Below, one piece after another: positions 9,600 to 18,400 of a DNA stretch of 37,688 nucleotides. Within the stretch, counting starts at the first letter, position 1, and each line of letters begins with the position of its first letter. The notes under the pieces are model-generated. The model ran no database searches. It saw nothing but the letters and a program-made list of their open reading frames with translations, and was not told where the DNA came from. The DNA is from Ruminococcus sp. (GTDB taxonomy: Bacteria > Bacillota > Clostridia > Oscillospirales > Ruminococcaceae), in contig JAGBNQ010000025.1 of NCBI GenBank assembly GCA_017634275.1, positions 1 through 37,688 on the forward strand, written 5' to 3'. The position numbers and the translations under genes were made by a program.

Positions 9600-9692
9600 A
9601 TGGAGAATGAGAACAATATTAATGAAATGGAGCTTGATTTTAAAGAGTTTGAAAACGCAGCACACATCATTGTCGAAAACCCGTTAAAGTAA
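9600..9692 (+). CDS. possible 30-residue small protein
   Basis: A short reading frame (MENENNINEMELDF, ending AAHIIVENPLK) with a purine-rich site (AGAGAGGGG) 6 nt before the ATG. It lies after the NlpC/P60 gene and just before a good terminator, so it could be the last gene of the GH9 operon. It is very acidic, with no signal peptide or known motif. It may be chance. Confidence 0.3.
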   Translation: MENENNINEMELDFKEFENAAHIIVENPLK

Positions 9693-9734
9693 AACATACG
9701 TAAATACGACGTTTTAAGTCCCCCCTGCAAATCA

Positions 9735-9773
9735 ACAGCCCCGATACTCTTTTGAGTACCGAGGCTGTTTTTT
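9735..9773 (+). terminator. rho-independent terminator of the GH9 operon
   Basis: CAGCCCCGATACTC pairs with GAGTACCGAGGCTG (two mismatches) around TTTT and is followed by TTTTTT. The rest of the 9541-9934 gap contains GCGCGC palindromes and AT-rich sequence with no other feature seen. Confidence 0.8.
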
Positions 9774-9934
9774 ACCTTTACACATTTAATGTATTGTTTC
9801 GTGTGGGAGAGGTTGAGGTGATTTGCAATTAGTTTAATACCGCTTTTGACACCATAGTATCCTAAAATGAGAAGAAATCATCTCTCAAATTTCCGCAGCG
9901 TATAAATAGTTTTCTTGAAATCGCGGAGATTGCT

Positions 9935-10774
9935 TCAAAAAAGTTTTTCGCTTGATGTTATATTTCCTTCTGAATCTAATACGTGATGGATTATTTCTTC
10001 TTGCTCATATAAAACTACAATTTCATCATATTGATTGTATTTGTAAATGATATGAGTCACACCACTGCCACCAACTATGTCAGGGTGATTTTGCACTTTT
10101 TCAAATTCCGCTATAATGCTTTCAAAATCAGTATATCGCTTAATAATATCTTTAGCCGTGCTTAAATCAAGCTTGGGAGTTGTAGGATCAACTTCACCTG
10201 TTATTATACCCTCCTCATACATAAGTCTTTCATAATCAGGATTTACATTCTTTTCATCATATAATTTTGTTAGGCTATTGATTTGTTTGTTGTTAATCTC
10301 TATCCCGGCTTTTTTATAGATTTCAACTATTTTTTTATCCTGACACAAAATTGTGTTTTTCAGTTCTCCGTTTTTGTCATAAACTGAGAATTGTTTAGGT
10401 GTATTATCAAACTCCGAAGTAGAAAAAATAACAATATCACCATTCTCAAGAATATAATGGGATTGTTGAAAACTTCCCCCACTCACAGAACCGTGGGGTT
10501 CGCCTAACTTTTGATGTATTACCTCTCTCGAAGCGCCTTTCAAGTCGTGAATTTCTTTAATTGATATGTCTGTTCTAATCATTAATTCACTCTTGTTATA
10601 TGTGATGTCCTTATTAGAATCCTCGTAAACTGGTTCTTGAGCGTTATATGTTTCTTTTGAAATCAACTGAGTATCTACATCGTTTTCAGCAGCGGAGGAA
10701 ATATTGTTTTCTCGTGTACTGATAATGAGTACAGCTGCAAAAGCAAGAACTGTTAAAATCATTATTTTTTTCAT
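9935..10774 (-). CDS. exported protein of unknown function
   Basis: A 279-residue protein with an N-terminal hydrophobic signal or anchor (MKKIMILTVLAFAAVLIIST) and no lipobox cysteine. The mature part is hydrophilic. The segment DLKGASREVIHQKLGEPHG then SHYILENGDIVIFS resembles SmpA/BamE-like small exported domains. The protein is more AT-rich and Asn/Ile-rich than its neighbours, which may indicate separate acquisition. AGGAGGTTTTT precedes the ATG. It follows the EF-G paralogue on the same strand by 75 bp and could be read from that promoter. Confidence 0.6.
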   Translation of the reverse strand: MKKIMILTVLAFAAVLIISTRENNISSAAENDVDTQLISKETYNAQEPVYEDSNKDITYNKSELMIRTDISIKEIHDLKGASREVIHQKLGEPHGSVSGGSFQQSHYILENGDIVIFSTSEFDNTPKQFSVYDKNGELKNTILCQDKKIVEIYKKAGIEINNKQINSLTKLYDEKNVNPDYERLMYEEGIITGEVDPTTPKLDLSTAKDIIKRYTDFESIIAEFEKVQNHPDIVGGSGVTHIIYKYNQYDEIVVLYEQEEIIHHVLDSEGNITSSEKLF

Positions 10775-10849
10775 AAAAACCTCCTATTCCTACCTAACGG
10801 CATAAAAAACAGTTGAATCAGTCCGCGCAGCGGACACAATAATTATTAA

Positions 10850-12928
10850 TCACTCAACGACTGCGTTTTTGGCGATGACCTCGGCTACGAGGTTTGCAGG
10901 GAGCTGATCGTAGCGTGCTTTCTCGATCGAGAAATAGCCTCTGCCCTGCGTCATCTGACGGAGGATAAGGGTGAAATCAAACATCTGCGCGTAGGGAACT
11001 TCTGCGGTGACTACAGTCAGGCCTTTCTTAGCGGCAGGCTCCATGCCAAGCACGCGGCCTCTTCTCTTGTTCAGCTCGCCTATGATATCGCCCGTGTTCT
11101 CATCGGGAACGGTGACTGTCAGCGAGCCTATAGGCTCTAACAGCATAGGCTCTGCCTGTTTCATGCCCTCCTTGAAGGCAATGGACGCGGCAGTTTTGAA
11201 TGCCATTTCAGACGAATCAACGGGGTGATAAGAGCCGTCAACGAGGATAGCCTTTACACCGACAACGGGGAACCCTGCGAGAACGCCTTTCTTCATGCAC
11301 TCCTGCAAGCCCTTTTCAACGGCAGGGAAGAAGTTCTTCGGAACTGCGCCGCCGAAAACCTTTTCCTCGAAAATTAGCTCATCGGAAATGCACGGCTCAA
11401 ACTCTATCCAAACGTCACCGAACTGGCCGTGGCCGCCCGACTGTTTCTTATGCCTGCCCTGAACCTTGACTTTCTTTCTTATCGTTTCCTTATAGGCTAT
11501 CTTCGGCTCTGACGTTGTGACATCTGCGCCGAAAACGTCCTTTAATCTGCCGATAACGGAATCAAGGTGCAAGCCGCCGAGACCCGAGAGGATCATTTCA
11601 AGCGTTTCCTCGTCCTGCTTATAGCTTATCGTCAGGTCTTCCTCGAGTATTCTCTGCATAGCATTGCCTATCTTGCTCTCATCGCCCTGAGCCTTAGCCT
11701 TTACTGCAAGGTTATAGCATGGCGCAGGAACGGAAATAGGCTCAAACTTAACAACGCGGCTTGCATCGCAGAGGGTATCGTTGGTATTTGCGCTCATTTT
11801 AGCTGCCACGCAGATATCGCCTGCGGGAACCTCGGAAACATCTATCTGTTTCTTGCCGACAAGGTATACGAGCTTGCCGACCTTTTCGGTATTGCCCGTG
11901 GTAGCGTTGACTACCTCTGCGCCCGTCTTAAGCACGCCAGCGTGTACCTTGATAAAGCTCATCTTGCCTACAAACGGGTCTGCAACAGTCTTGAAAACGA
12001 AAGCCGCAAGGGGAGCGTTCTCATCGTTCTTTATCTCAACGATATCGTCGCCTGCCGTTGCCTCCTTAGTGTCGTTATCGGTAGGTGCAGGCAGCAGGAG
12101 GTCAATTTCCTTTAACAGCATATCAACGCCTGCGAGGGTAGTAGATGATACGCAGGTAACGGGGGTGATTATGCCCTCATTCATGCCCTTGTGGATACCG
12201 TCAGTCAGCTCTTTCTGAGTGAAAGCCTCACCCGAGAAGAATTTCTCAAACAGCGCCTCGTCTGTTTCAGCTACCGCCTCGGAAACAGCCTCACGAAGTC
12301 CGTCGATACGGTATTCCATTTTTTCCGATACATCGCCGTCGGGCATATCTGTTTCAACAGCCTTGCCGTCAACGTATTTATAAGCCTTCATTTCAATGAG
12401 GTTAACGTAGGAAACTATCTTTCTGTCAGCGATAACGGGAACTACAACTGGGCAGACAGTCGGGCCGAACTCGGCTTTGAGCTGAGTGAGCGTATTATAG
12501 AAATTAGCGTTATCATCATCGAGCTTTGTTACCACGAACATTGTGGGCTTGCCCTCAGCCTGCGCGCGGTCATATGCCTTATGAGTGCCGACCTTGACAC
12601 CCGATTTGCCCGAAACAGTTATCATAACACAGCCGCTTGCGTTTATCGCCTCGGCAGCCTCGTTCTCATAGTCAAAAAGCCCGGGGGAGTCAAGCAGATT
12701 TATCTTAAGCCCGTCACGCTCAAAAGTTGAGAGTGAGGTATAAACCGAGCATTTTCTTTTTATTTCCTCGCCCGTATAGTCGGAAACAGTATTGCCGTCA
12801 AGCACCTTGCCGAGTCTGTCAGACGCGCCTGCCGTATAGAGCAGAGCCTCTGTCAGCGAAGTCTTTCCCGACCCTGCGTGACCTGCAAGGGCAATATTTT
12901 TGATGTGAGTGTTGTCGTATCTTTTCAT
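10850..12928 (-). CDS. EF-G-like translational GTPase (divergent paralogue)
   Basis: A 692-residue five-domain elongation-factor-G homologue. The P-loop is GHAGSGKT (residues 16-23) instead of the usual AHIDAGKT. Switch II reads DSPGL (80-84) where canonical EF-G has DTPGH, so the catalytic His is Leu. The G4 motif is TKLD (134-137) rather than NKMD. Domain IV (GGHGQFGDVWIEFEP) and the C-terminal domain (NKRRGRVLGMEP) are present. This pattern marks the EF-G2/FusA2-type subfamily, not the housekeeping factor. Its role is unclear; GTP hydrolysis may be slow or ribosome-uncoupled (inference). The promoter is at 13058-13086. Confidence 0.88.
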   Translation of the reverse strand: MKRYDNTHIKNIALAGHAGSGKTSLTEALLYTAGASDRLGKVLDGNTVSDYTGEEIKRKCSVYTSLSTFERDGLKINLLDSPGLFDYENEAAEAINASGCVMITVSGKSGVKVGTHKAYDRAQAEGKPTMFVVTKLDDDNANFYNTLTQLKAEFGPTVCPVVVPVIADRKIVSYVNLIEMKAYKYVDGKAVETDMPDGDVSEKMEYRIDGLREAVSEAVAETDEALFEKFFSGEAFTQKELTDGIHKGMNEGIITPVTCVSSTTLAGVDMLLKEIDLLLPAPTDNDTKEATAGDDIVEIKNDENAPLAAFVFKTVADPFVGKMSFIKVHAGVLKTGAEVVNATTGNTEKVGKLVYLVGKKQIDVSEVPAGDICVAAKMSANTNDTLCDASRVVKFEPISVPAPCYNLAVKAKAQGDESKIGNAMQRILEEDLTISYKQDEETLEMILSGLGGLHLDSVIGRLKDVFGADVTTSEPKIAYKETIRKKVKVQGRHKKQSGGHGQFGDVWIEFEPCISDELIFEEKVFGGAVPKNFFPAVEKGLQECMKKGVLAGFPVVGVKAILVDGSYHPVDSSEMAFKTAASIAFKEGMKQAEPMLLEPIGSLTVTVPDENTGDIIGELNKRRGRVLGMEPAAKKGLTVVTAEVPYAQMFDFTLILRQMTQGRGYFSIEKARYDQLPANLVAEVIAKNAVVE

Positions 12929-13057
12929 GGTTTTCTCTCCTTTGTAGACAATTAGAGGTAAGATGCAAGAGGCAAGATGACTCCTCTAATGATACAAACC
13001 TCGCGCGAAAGTGATAATTTGATGAAATCACCAAAAAACACCCAATCGCATATACTA

Positions 13058-13086
13058 ATTATATAACATTTTAACATAAATTGCAA
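13058..13086 (-). promoter_or_regulatory. sigma-A promoter of the EF-G paralogue
   Basis: TTGCAA (13081-13086) and TATAAT (13058-13063) with a 17-bp spacer, leaving a 5' leader of about 120 nt. That leader has no obvious riboswitch fold that I can see. Confidence 0.65.
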
Positions 13087-13135
13087 TAGAATTTTGTAAT
13101 ATTCTTTTCGTGATTATGAACAAAATTTGATAGTG

Positions 13136-13230
13136 CTCACAATGCACAATGCACAAGAACAATGCTGGGTTAAGGTATCGCCTGCGGCGATGATATGCCC
13201 ATTCGGGCGGCCGCCGCAGGCGGAAATTAG
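13136..13230. repeat. dispersed intergenic palindromes
   Basis: Iterated CACAATG words, then CAATGCTGGGTTAA and ATCGCCTGCGGCGAT (matching the ilvB-ilvN spacer), then GCGGCCGCCGCAGGCGG. Part of the 12929-13344 gap, which otherwise holds the EF-G promoter, the GH31 terminator and a GCGCGC palindrome near 13310-13322. Confidence 0.6.
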
Positions 13231-13241
13231 CAATTAACAAT

Positions 13242-13272
13242 AAAAACCCCCGAGGGATAATCCTTCGGGGGT
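13242..13272 (-). terminator. rho-independent terminator of the GH31 gene
   Basis: On the minus strand ACCCCCGAAGGA pairs with TCCCTCGGGGGT (one wobble) around a 3-nt loop, followed by TTTTT. It lies about 70 bp after the GH31 stop. Confidence 0.85.
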
Positions 13273-13344
13273 AAATTGCTTATCAGCGGCGCAGCCGCTT
13301 TAAAATCCGCGCGCTATGCGCGCACCTTAATTGTGCATTGTGCA

Positions 13345-15705
13345 TTATACATTAATTATGACCTTTCCGCCGTAGTTGGGGTTTACCTCGACCTTTTTGT
13401 CTGTGCCTGCAACTTCGATGGTGAATGATGCGTTGGTGTCGGTGTATGTGCATTCGATAGTATTGCCGTTTCTTGCGGCGGTAAGCTCGAATACCTGACG
13501 AGCCTCGGTGTCGTAGACCTTAGCTGATGCGCTCTTGCCGTCCTCTAACTCAAATATCTTAAAGGTAGTGCCGTCAAGGTAATCATACTCGATATCTCTT
13601 TCAAATTTACCGAATGGTACAATGCTGTTGGGCTTTGCAAGTGCAGGGATCTCGAGATACGAGCATTTATGCCTATACCACTTCTCGCCCTCAAAGACCT
13701 TGCCCGTGATGATATCTGTCCACCTGCCTGCGGGGAGGTAGTATTCAGCCATGCCCTCATCATTGAGGATAGGTGCAACAAGAATATTGTCACCGAACAT
13801 ATACTGTCTGTCAAGTGTAAGGCAGGTGGGGTCATCTGCATAGTCGATAACCATAGCCCTCATAACAGGTATGCCCGTTTCGTGGGTCTTGATAGCCTGC
13901 GACCAGATATACGGCATAAGCTGACCCTTAAGGTTTACAAAGAATTTCAAAACGTTCGAGCAGCTCTCGGGCTCCTTTGAATCGTCATCGAACAGCCACG
14001 GAACTCTGTAGGACTGGTTTCCGTGCAGACGGCTGTGTGAGGAGAACATTCCGAATGCAGCCCAGCGCTTGTAGATATCAGCAGGGGCAGTAGCCTCAAA
14101 GCCTGCCATATCGTGCGAGGTATAGCCAAAGCCCGAGATACAAAGTGACAGACAACCCCTTACGACCTCAGCCATTGAGTTATAGTTGCCCGAGCAGTCA
14201 CCGCCCCAGTGAACGGGGAATTTCTGACCGCCTGCTGTAGCGGAGCGCGCGAAAAGGCAAGCCTTGTTCTCACCGAAATACTCCTTAAGCACGTTAAAGA
14301 CAGTTTCATTATAGAGGTAGGTGTAGTAGTTGTGCATCTTAACGGGGTCGGAGCCGTCAAAATACTTGACGCCCTTTGTGGGTATTCTCTCACCGAAATC
14401 GGTCTTGAAGGTATCAACGCCCATTTCGCAGAGCTTTCTTAGGTAAGATGCATACCACTCTCTTGCCTCGGGGTTGGTAAAGTCAACTATAGCCATACCG
14501 GGCTGCCATGTATCACACTGGAACACGCTGCCGTCAAGGTTCTTGATAAAGTAGCCGCCCTTAACGCCCTCATCGAACAGGCGCGAGCGCTGACCGATAT
14601 AGGAGTTTATCCACACGCAGGTATGGAGCCCCTTATCCTCATGGAGCCTCTTAAGCATAGCCTCGGGCTCGGGGAACTGGCTCTTATCCCAATCAAAGTT
14701 GCACCACTCAAAGCCCTTCATCCAGAAACAGTCAAAGTGGAACACCTGCAAGGGGATATCGCGCTCTGCCATGCCGTCGATAAATGTCGTGATAGTTTCC
14801 TCATCATATGATGTGGTAAACGATGTTGTGAGCCACAGGCCGAACGAGAATGCAGGCGGCAGAGAGGGCTTGCCCGTAAGGGTGGTATAGCCTTCAAGTG
14901 CCTTCTTTATATCATCGCCGCCGAAAACGAAATATTCAAGGTTCTCACCGGGAACTGTCATAGAAACCTTGGAAACGGTATCCGAGCAGACCTCATAGGA
15001 AACCATATCGGAGCTGTTTACGAACACGCCGTAGCCCTTTGACGAAACGAAGAACGGAACGGACTTATATGACTGATCCGAGCAGGTGCCGCCGTCAGCG
15101 TTCCATATCTCGACAGTCTGGCCATTCTTGGCAAGGGTGGTGAATTTCTCGCCAAAGCCGTAGAAATACTCGCCGACAGATGTATCGAACTGCTCGCGGA
15201 TATATGTCTTTTTATCAGAGTGAGGATAGCTCCAGAAGGTATCATCAGCCTGTACCTGCTCGATAGCGCGCCTTTTATATTCGCTCTCGAAAACAACGCC
15301 CGTTGAGCGCCATGCGCCGCTTGTCATTTTCTTATCCTTATAATAGTAGGTAAAGCCCCAGTTTTCCTTATCGACAACAAGCTTAGTGTCGCCCGAAACG
15401 AGGACAGCCTTTTTATCGTCGATAGTTACCTCGGGCTTGAAATCACCCTCGTTAAGCACGAAATGAGGGCCGTTGTCGATAGTGCCCTTATAGTGGGTGA
15501 TAGACACCTTTATGCAGTTTTCCTGAGTTGATGTATAGGCGATCTCCAGATTGGCAGAGCCGAGCATCATAGCCCTGTTGAATACCACAAAAGGTGTGGC
15601 AACTACCAGAAAGCCGTTTTCGATAGGCTCGATCTCAAATGCCTGATTTGCGTAATTTACCTCATACCCCTTTTGATTGAGCCAGAAGCCGTCAGCAAAT
15701 TTCAT
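13345..15705 (-). CDS. yicI: GH31 alpha-xylosidase (YicI type)
   Basis: Retaining glycosidase that removes alpha-1,6-linked xylose, for example from xyloglucan oligosaccharides; no signal peptide, so cytoplasmic. At 786 residues it is close to E. coli YicI (772). The nucleophile lies in KTDFGERIP (Asp436) and the acid/base in HWGGDCSGNY (Asp503), the same spacing as in YicI. Also typical are FARSATAGGQKFPVHWGGD, GFGYTSHDMAGFE and FGMFSSHSRLHG. AAGGAGGAAGAA precedes the ATG. It complements the secreted GH9 enzyme: outside cutting of glucan, inside trimming of xylosylated oligomers. No transporter is adjacent. A cre-like site lies upstream. Confidence 0.92.
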   Translation of the reverse strand: MKFADGFWLNQKGYEVNYANQAFEIEPIENGFLVVATPFVVFNRAMMLGSANLEIAYTSTQENCIKVSITHYKGTIDNGPHFVLNEGDFKPEVTIDDKKAVLVSGDTKLVVDKENWGFTYYYKDKKMTSGAWRSTGVVFESEYKRRAIEQVQADDTFWSYPHSDKKTYIREQFDTSVGEYFYGFGEKFTTLAKNGQTVEIWNADGGTCSDQSYKSVPFFVSSKGYGVFVNSSDMVSYEVCSDTVSKVSMTVPGENLEYFVFGGDDIKKALEGYTTLTGKPSLPPAFSFGLWLTTSFTTSYDEETITTFIDGMAERDIPLQVFHFDCFWMKGFEWCNFDWDKSQFPEPEAMLKRLHEDKGLHTCVWINSYIGQRSRLFDEGVKGGYFIKNLDGSVFQCDTWQPGMAIVDFTNPEAREWYASYLRKLCEMGVDTFKTDFGERIPTKGVKYFDGSDPVKMHNYYTYLYNETVFNVLKEYFGENKACLFARSATAGGQKFPVHWGGDCSGNYNSMAEVVRGCLSLCISGFGYTSHDMAGFEATAPADIYKRWAAFGMFSSHSRLHGNQSYRVPWLFDDDSKEPESCSNVLKFFVNLKGQLMPYIWSQAIKTHETGIPVMRAMVIDYADDPTCLTLDRQYMFGDNILVAPILNDEGMAEYYLPAGRWTDIITGKVFEGEKWYRHKCSYLEIPALAKPNSIVPFGKFERDIEYDYLDGTTFKIFELEDGKSASAKVYDTEARQVFELTAARNGNTIECTYTDTNASFTIEVAGTDKKVEVNPNYGGKVIINV

Positions 15706-15928
15706 ATTTCTTCCTCCTTAAAACAGTAAAATTTTAAAATCATGATATGTTTTTCAAAAAAATGTAAGCTTAGTCCATTTTACCCAAAATTTCCAAAGCC
15801 TGATTATATTTTAAAGCATATCGCAACAAATTGCAATAGAAAATTTATAAATAATAGCGCGATATTGCACATTTTATGTAAATATTTTATTAACTTGTTG
15901 AAGGGGAATGGGAGGATTTTAGCTTTTG

Positions 15929-15942
15929 TGTAAACGTTAACA
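15929..15942. promoter_or_regulatory. cre-like catabolite operator
   Basis: TGTAAACGTTAACA fits the CcpA consensus TGWAANCGNTNWCA at every position. It lies about 225 bp upstream of the GH31 start and just beyond the brnTA terminator. The rest of the 15706-16011 gap is AT-rich; an ATTATA at 15803-15808 (TATAAT on the minus strand) may be the GH31 -10. Confidence 0.55.
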
Positions 15943-15972
15943 GCAGGGGATCTATTTGTGCGGTGTTGCCTT

Positions 15973-16004
15973 AAAAAAACAATGCCCCCACATAAGCGAG
16001 GGCA
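15973..16004 (-). terminator. rho-independent terminator of brnTA
   Basis: On the minus strand TGCCCTCGC pairs with GTGGGGGCA (two wobbles) around TTAT, followed by TTGTTTTTTT, directly after the brnA stop. Confidence 0.75.
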
Positions 16005-16011
16005 GGAGAGA

Positions 16012-16227
16012 TCATTTCCAAGTGAATGTAAGCTTTTTATTCTGTTTGGCGCAGTCTGTAAGGTACAGATTGATAAGCGTCTGATAGGGAACACCCGTTT
16101 CTTCGGCAAGTGCCTTGAAATAGTCGATAGTAGATGTGTCGATATTTATTGTTATTTGTTTTTTCAGCTTGCCCGAGTATGGGTTTTTACGCGGATTAAG
16201 GTTTTTGATGTCGTAATCGTTTCTCAT
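16012..16227 (-). CDS. brnA: BrnA-family antitoxin
   Basis: A 71-residue ribbon-helix-helix-type antitoxin expected to neutralise BrnT and repress the operon. DIKNLNPRKNPYSGKLKKQI is the typical BrnA opening, followed by the beta strand and helices (TINIDTSTIDYFKALAEETG, then VPYQTLINLYLTDCA). It overlaps the toxin gene by 4 bp (ATGA) and is second in the operon, the usual brnT-brnA order. Confidence 0.88.
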   Translation of the reverse strand: MRNDYDIKNLNPRKNPYSGKLKKQITINIDTSTIDYFKALAEETGVPYQTLINLYLTDCAKQNKKLTFTWK

Positions 16228-16517
16228 AATACTCCCTCCTCATAGAAATTCTTTTCACGTTTGGTAGCCTCTCTTGCAGATATGATTCTGATGATATTAT
16301 CATTATCTCTATAGCAATGGCTTACGATACACACCTTTGATGACTTTGTCATTCCAATGATAAGAAACCTATCCTCATCGACAGAGTGGTCGGGATCATC
16401 AAAGACGATCGCAAGGTCATCATAGAATACTTCTTTTGCTGTTTCAAAGGAAATGCCGTGCTTTCTTTTGTTTATTTCGTTTTTGTTTTCGTCCCACTCA
16501 AAATGCAGAAGTTCCAT
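16224..16517 (-). CDS. brnT: BrnT-family ribonuclease toxin
   Basis: A 97-residue type II toxin (DUF497, RelE-like fold) that cleaves RNA in characterised systems. FEWDENKNEINKRKHGISFE is the family signature, followed by DDPDHSVDEDRFLIIG and the C-terminal RIISAREATKREKNFYE, which contains the expected basic residues. Intact and full length. A consensus promoter lies immediately upstream, in an AT-rich region with imperfect inverted repeats (about 16532-16550) that could bind BrnA. Confidence 0.9.
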   Translation of the reverse strand: MELLHFEWDENKNEINKRKHGISFETAKEVFYDDLAIVFDDPDHSVDEDRFLIIGMTKSSKVCIVSHCYRDNDNIIRIISAREATKREKNFYEEGVL

Positions 16518-16561
16518 TTTTATACCGTCCCATAATTATATAATAATTATTTCCTACATAT

Positions 16562-16590
16562 ATTATACAACGTTTTATATAATTTGTCAA
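16562..16590 (-). promoter_or_regulatory. consensus sigma-A promoter of brnTA
   Basis: TTGACA (16585-16590), 17-bp spacer, TATAAT (16562-16567): a full consensus match, consistent with an operon kept in check by autorepression. Confidence 0.8.
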
Positions 16591-16616
16591 GCAATTATTA
16601 AATTATTTTATATTTC

Positions 16617-16645
16617 TTGACTAAACGGGGATAATATGGTATAAT
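16617..16645 (+). promoter_or_regulatory. sigma-A promoter of the 16687 operon
   Basis: TTGACT (16617-16622), 17-bp spacer, TATAAT (16640-16645). Divergent from the brnTA promoter, with the -35 boxes only 26 bp apart. Confidence 0.8.
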
Positions 16646-16686
16646 ATATTAAACTATATCAAAATATACTACGGAGGTTTTTATAT

Positions 16687-16980
16687 ATGAAATTTCAGCT
16701 TACTGTAAGGCAAAAGCTCGGCGCGGCGTTAGGGCAGGAGAGTGATGAGAGCCCCTGCACCAACATTTCCCCCGACGGGTGCTTTGAGGCGGATATGTTG
16801 GGCTTTGCAAGGCGTGACTCGAACGCGCACATCACCGCGTGGGTGACAGCACAGGGAATGAAGGTAAGAACTCAGAAGGACTGGGCTAAGAACGCAAAGA
16901 CCAAAGCACTTGAAAAGACAGTAACGGTACAAAACGGCGATAAGCCCGAGACTTACATTTTTTCGCTTAAACAGCTATAA
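16687..16980 (+). CDS. small protein of unknown function upstream of the EAL-HDOD gene
   Basis: A 97-residue soluble protein (MKFQLTVRQKLGAALGQESD) with no signal peptide and no motif I recognise. The C-terminal half is basic (MKVRTQKDWAKNAKTKALEK) and ends in a beta-like stretch (YIFSLKQL). The start is secure: CGGAGG 10 nt upstream and a good promoter. It is 17 bp before the EAL-HDOD gene and probably cotranscribed, so a partner role in that signalling pathway is a guess. Confidence 0.6.
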   Translation: MKFQLTVRQKLGAALGQESDESPCTNISPDGCFEADMLGFARRDSNAHITAWVTAQGMKVRTQKDWAKNAKTKALEKTVTVQNGDKPETYIFSLKQL

Positions 16981-16997
16981 TTATGGAGAAAACTATT

Positions 16998-18227
16998 ATG
17001 TATTCGTACTACGCACGACAGCCGATATTCAACTTAAAAAACGACACTATCGCTTACGAGCTGCTTTACCGCGACTCGCTTGAAAGCACCTCCTACAGCT
17101 TTTTTAACGGCGACCTTGCATCAGCAAGCGTTATTAACACGGCCCTTTTCGGGGGTGACCCGAAAATCGTTTTCGGCGGAAAAAAGGTATACATCAACTT
17201 TACCGAAAAGCTGCTAACAAACGGGATAGCTTATCTTCTGCCACCCGAAAACATCGTTATTGAGGTGTTAGAGGACGTAAGGCCTACGCCCGAGGTGATA
17301 ACGGCACTTGACAACCTCTACCGCTCGGGCTACAAGATAGCGCTTGATGATTATGTCGAGAATGAGGAAAACTCGGTATTTTTAAACTATGCTTACATGG
17401 TAAAGATAGATTTCCGCGTTTCAAAGGAGGAGATAGAGCGCACGGCAAAGCTTTGCCGCGAGCGGCGCATTTTTATCCTTGCGGAAAAGGTGGAAACGCA
17501 GGAGGATATCGACTATGCAAAGAGCTTAGGCGCTGTATTCTTTCAGGGATATTTTTATGCAAAGCCCATTGTTGTTTCAAGCAATAATCTGACCCCGTTG
17601 CAGACTACTTTCATGCGCCTTGCATCAAAGCTGAGTGACCCCGATACGAGCCTTAGGGACGTTTCCGACATAATACAGACCGACGCTGCAATGACGCTCA
17701 GATTCCTGCGGCTTGTAAACTTTATCCGCTTTGACTGGATGGACAAGATTCAGTCAGTCCACCAGGCGGTGCTGATAGCAGGGATAAACAAAACGAAGGA
17801 ATTTATCTACTTCAATGGGCTTTCGCAGCTTAATGACACGGGCAATGACGAGATAATCCTTACGGGCTTTTACCGCGCGGATTTCTGCTGGCAGCTTGCA
17901 CGCATCATTTCAAACGACAAGCTGTTTTATGATGAGATGTATCTCACAGGCCTTATGTCGATAGTGATAGATTACGCATTTTCGGGGTCTGATGATGTTA
18001 TCGAGGGGCTGCCGTTTTCGGAGAACATCAAAAGCGGCTTAAAGCTTGAGGACACCCCCTCGGGCGAGATACTGCGCGCTGTTATCGCCTACGACAAAGG
18101 CCGCTGGGAAGAGGTCGAGGATTTCAGAAAGGCTCACAGCATTTCCCACGATGAAATGGCGCGGCTGTCATTGGAATGCATAGAGCATTCTAACCATGTT
18201 ATCAAGGGGTTTAGCTTTGAGGAGTGA
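16998..18227 (+). CDS. EAL-HDOD signalling protein (YuxH type)
   Basis: A 409-residue two-domain protein. The N-terminal EAL-fold domain begins YYARQPIFNLKNDTIAYELLYR, continues through LDDY, VKIDF and AEKVET, and ends FFQGYFYAKP; several metal- and substrate-binding residues of active c-di-GMP phosphodiesterases appear altered. The C-terminal HDOD domain (about 195-390) begins LQTTFMRLASKLSDPDTSL. Such proteins are usually regulatory hubs. I chose the ATG at 16998 because GGAG lies 9 nt before it and the product matches the family opening; an in-frame ATG at 16983 has no ribosome site. Confidence 0.85.
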   Translation: MYSYYARQPIFNLKNDTIAYELLYRDSLESTSYSFFNGDLASASVINTALFGGDPKIVFGGKKVYINFTEKLLTNGIAYLLPPENIVIEVLEDVRPTPEVITALDNLYRSGYKIALDDYVENEENSVFLNYAYMVKIDFRVSKEEIERTAKLCRERRIFILAEKVETQEDIDYAKSLGAVFFQGYFYAKPIVVSSNNLTPLQTTFMRLASKLSDPDTSLRDVSDIIQTDAAMTLRFLRLVNFIRFDWMDKIQSVHQAVLIAGINKTKEFIYFNGLSQLNDTGNDEIILTGFYRADFCWQLARIISNDKLFYDEMYLTGLMSIVIDYAFSGSDDVIEGLPFSENIKSGLKLEDTPSGEILRAVIAYDKGRWEEVEDFRKAHSISHDEMARLSLECIEHSNHVIKGFSFEE

Positions 18228-18308
18228 CAGTCAATTAATAATTAATAATTAATAATTGAGGTGCGCGCTCAGCGCGCGGATATTAAAAAAATTTATCCAC
18301 CGAGAGAT

Positions 18309-18400
18309 TAGCGCAGGCGCAATAAAGAAGTTTTTATTCCGACACTTCTGCTGTATCACGGCAGAAGTGTCTTTGTGTTACTTAGTGCAGCGCCTGCTAA
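18309..18400. terminator. nested palindrome after the EAL-HDOD gene, likely terminator
   Basis: An inner perfect hairpin (GACACTTCTGC at 18341-18351 with GCAGAAGTGTC at 18361-18371, then TTTGTG) sits inside a second inverted repeat (GCAGGCGC near 18313 with GCGCCTGC near 18390). The T-run is weak, so termination is likely but not certain. The nested symmetry also fits a small mobile element. Confidence 0.5.

Noticed and set aside
9548..9730. 60-residue minus-strand frame downstream of the NlpC/P60 gene
   Set aside because: No ribosome site, and it is antisense to the more plausible small plus-strand frame and its purine-rich start region.
13741..15296. Several open frames on both strands inside the GH31 gene
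   Set aside because: They overlap a well-recognised glycosidase with intact catalytic motifs and are explained by its codon composition.
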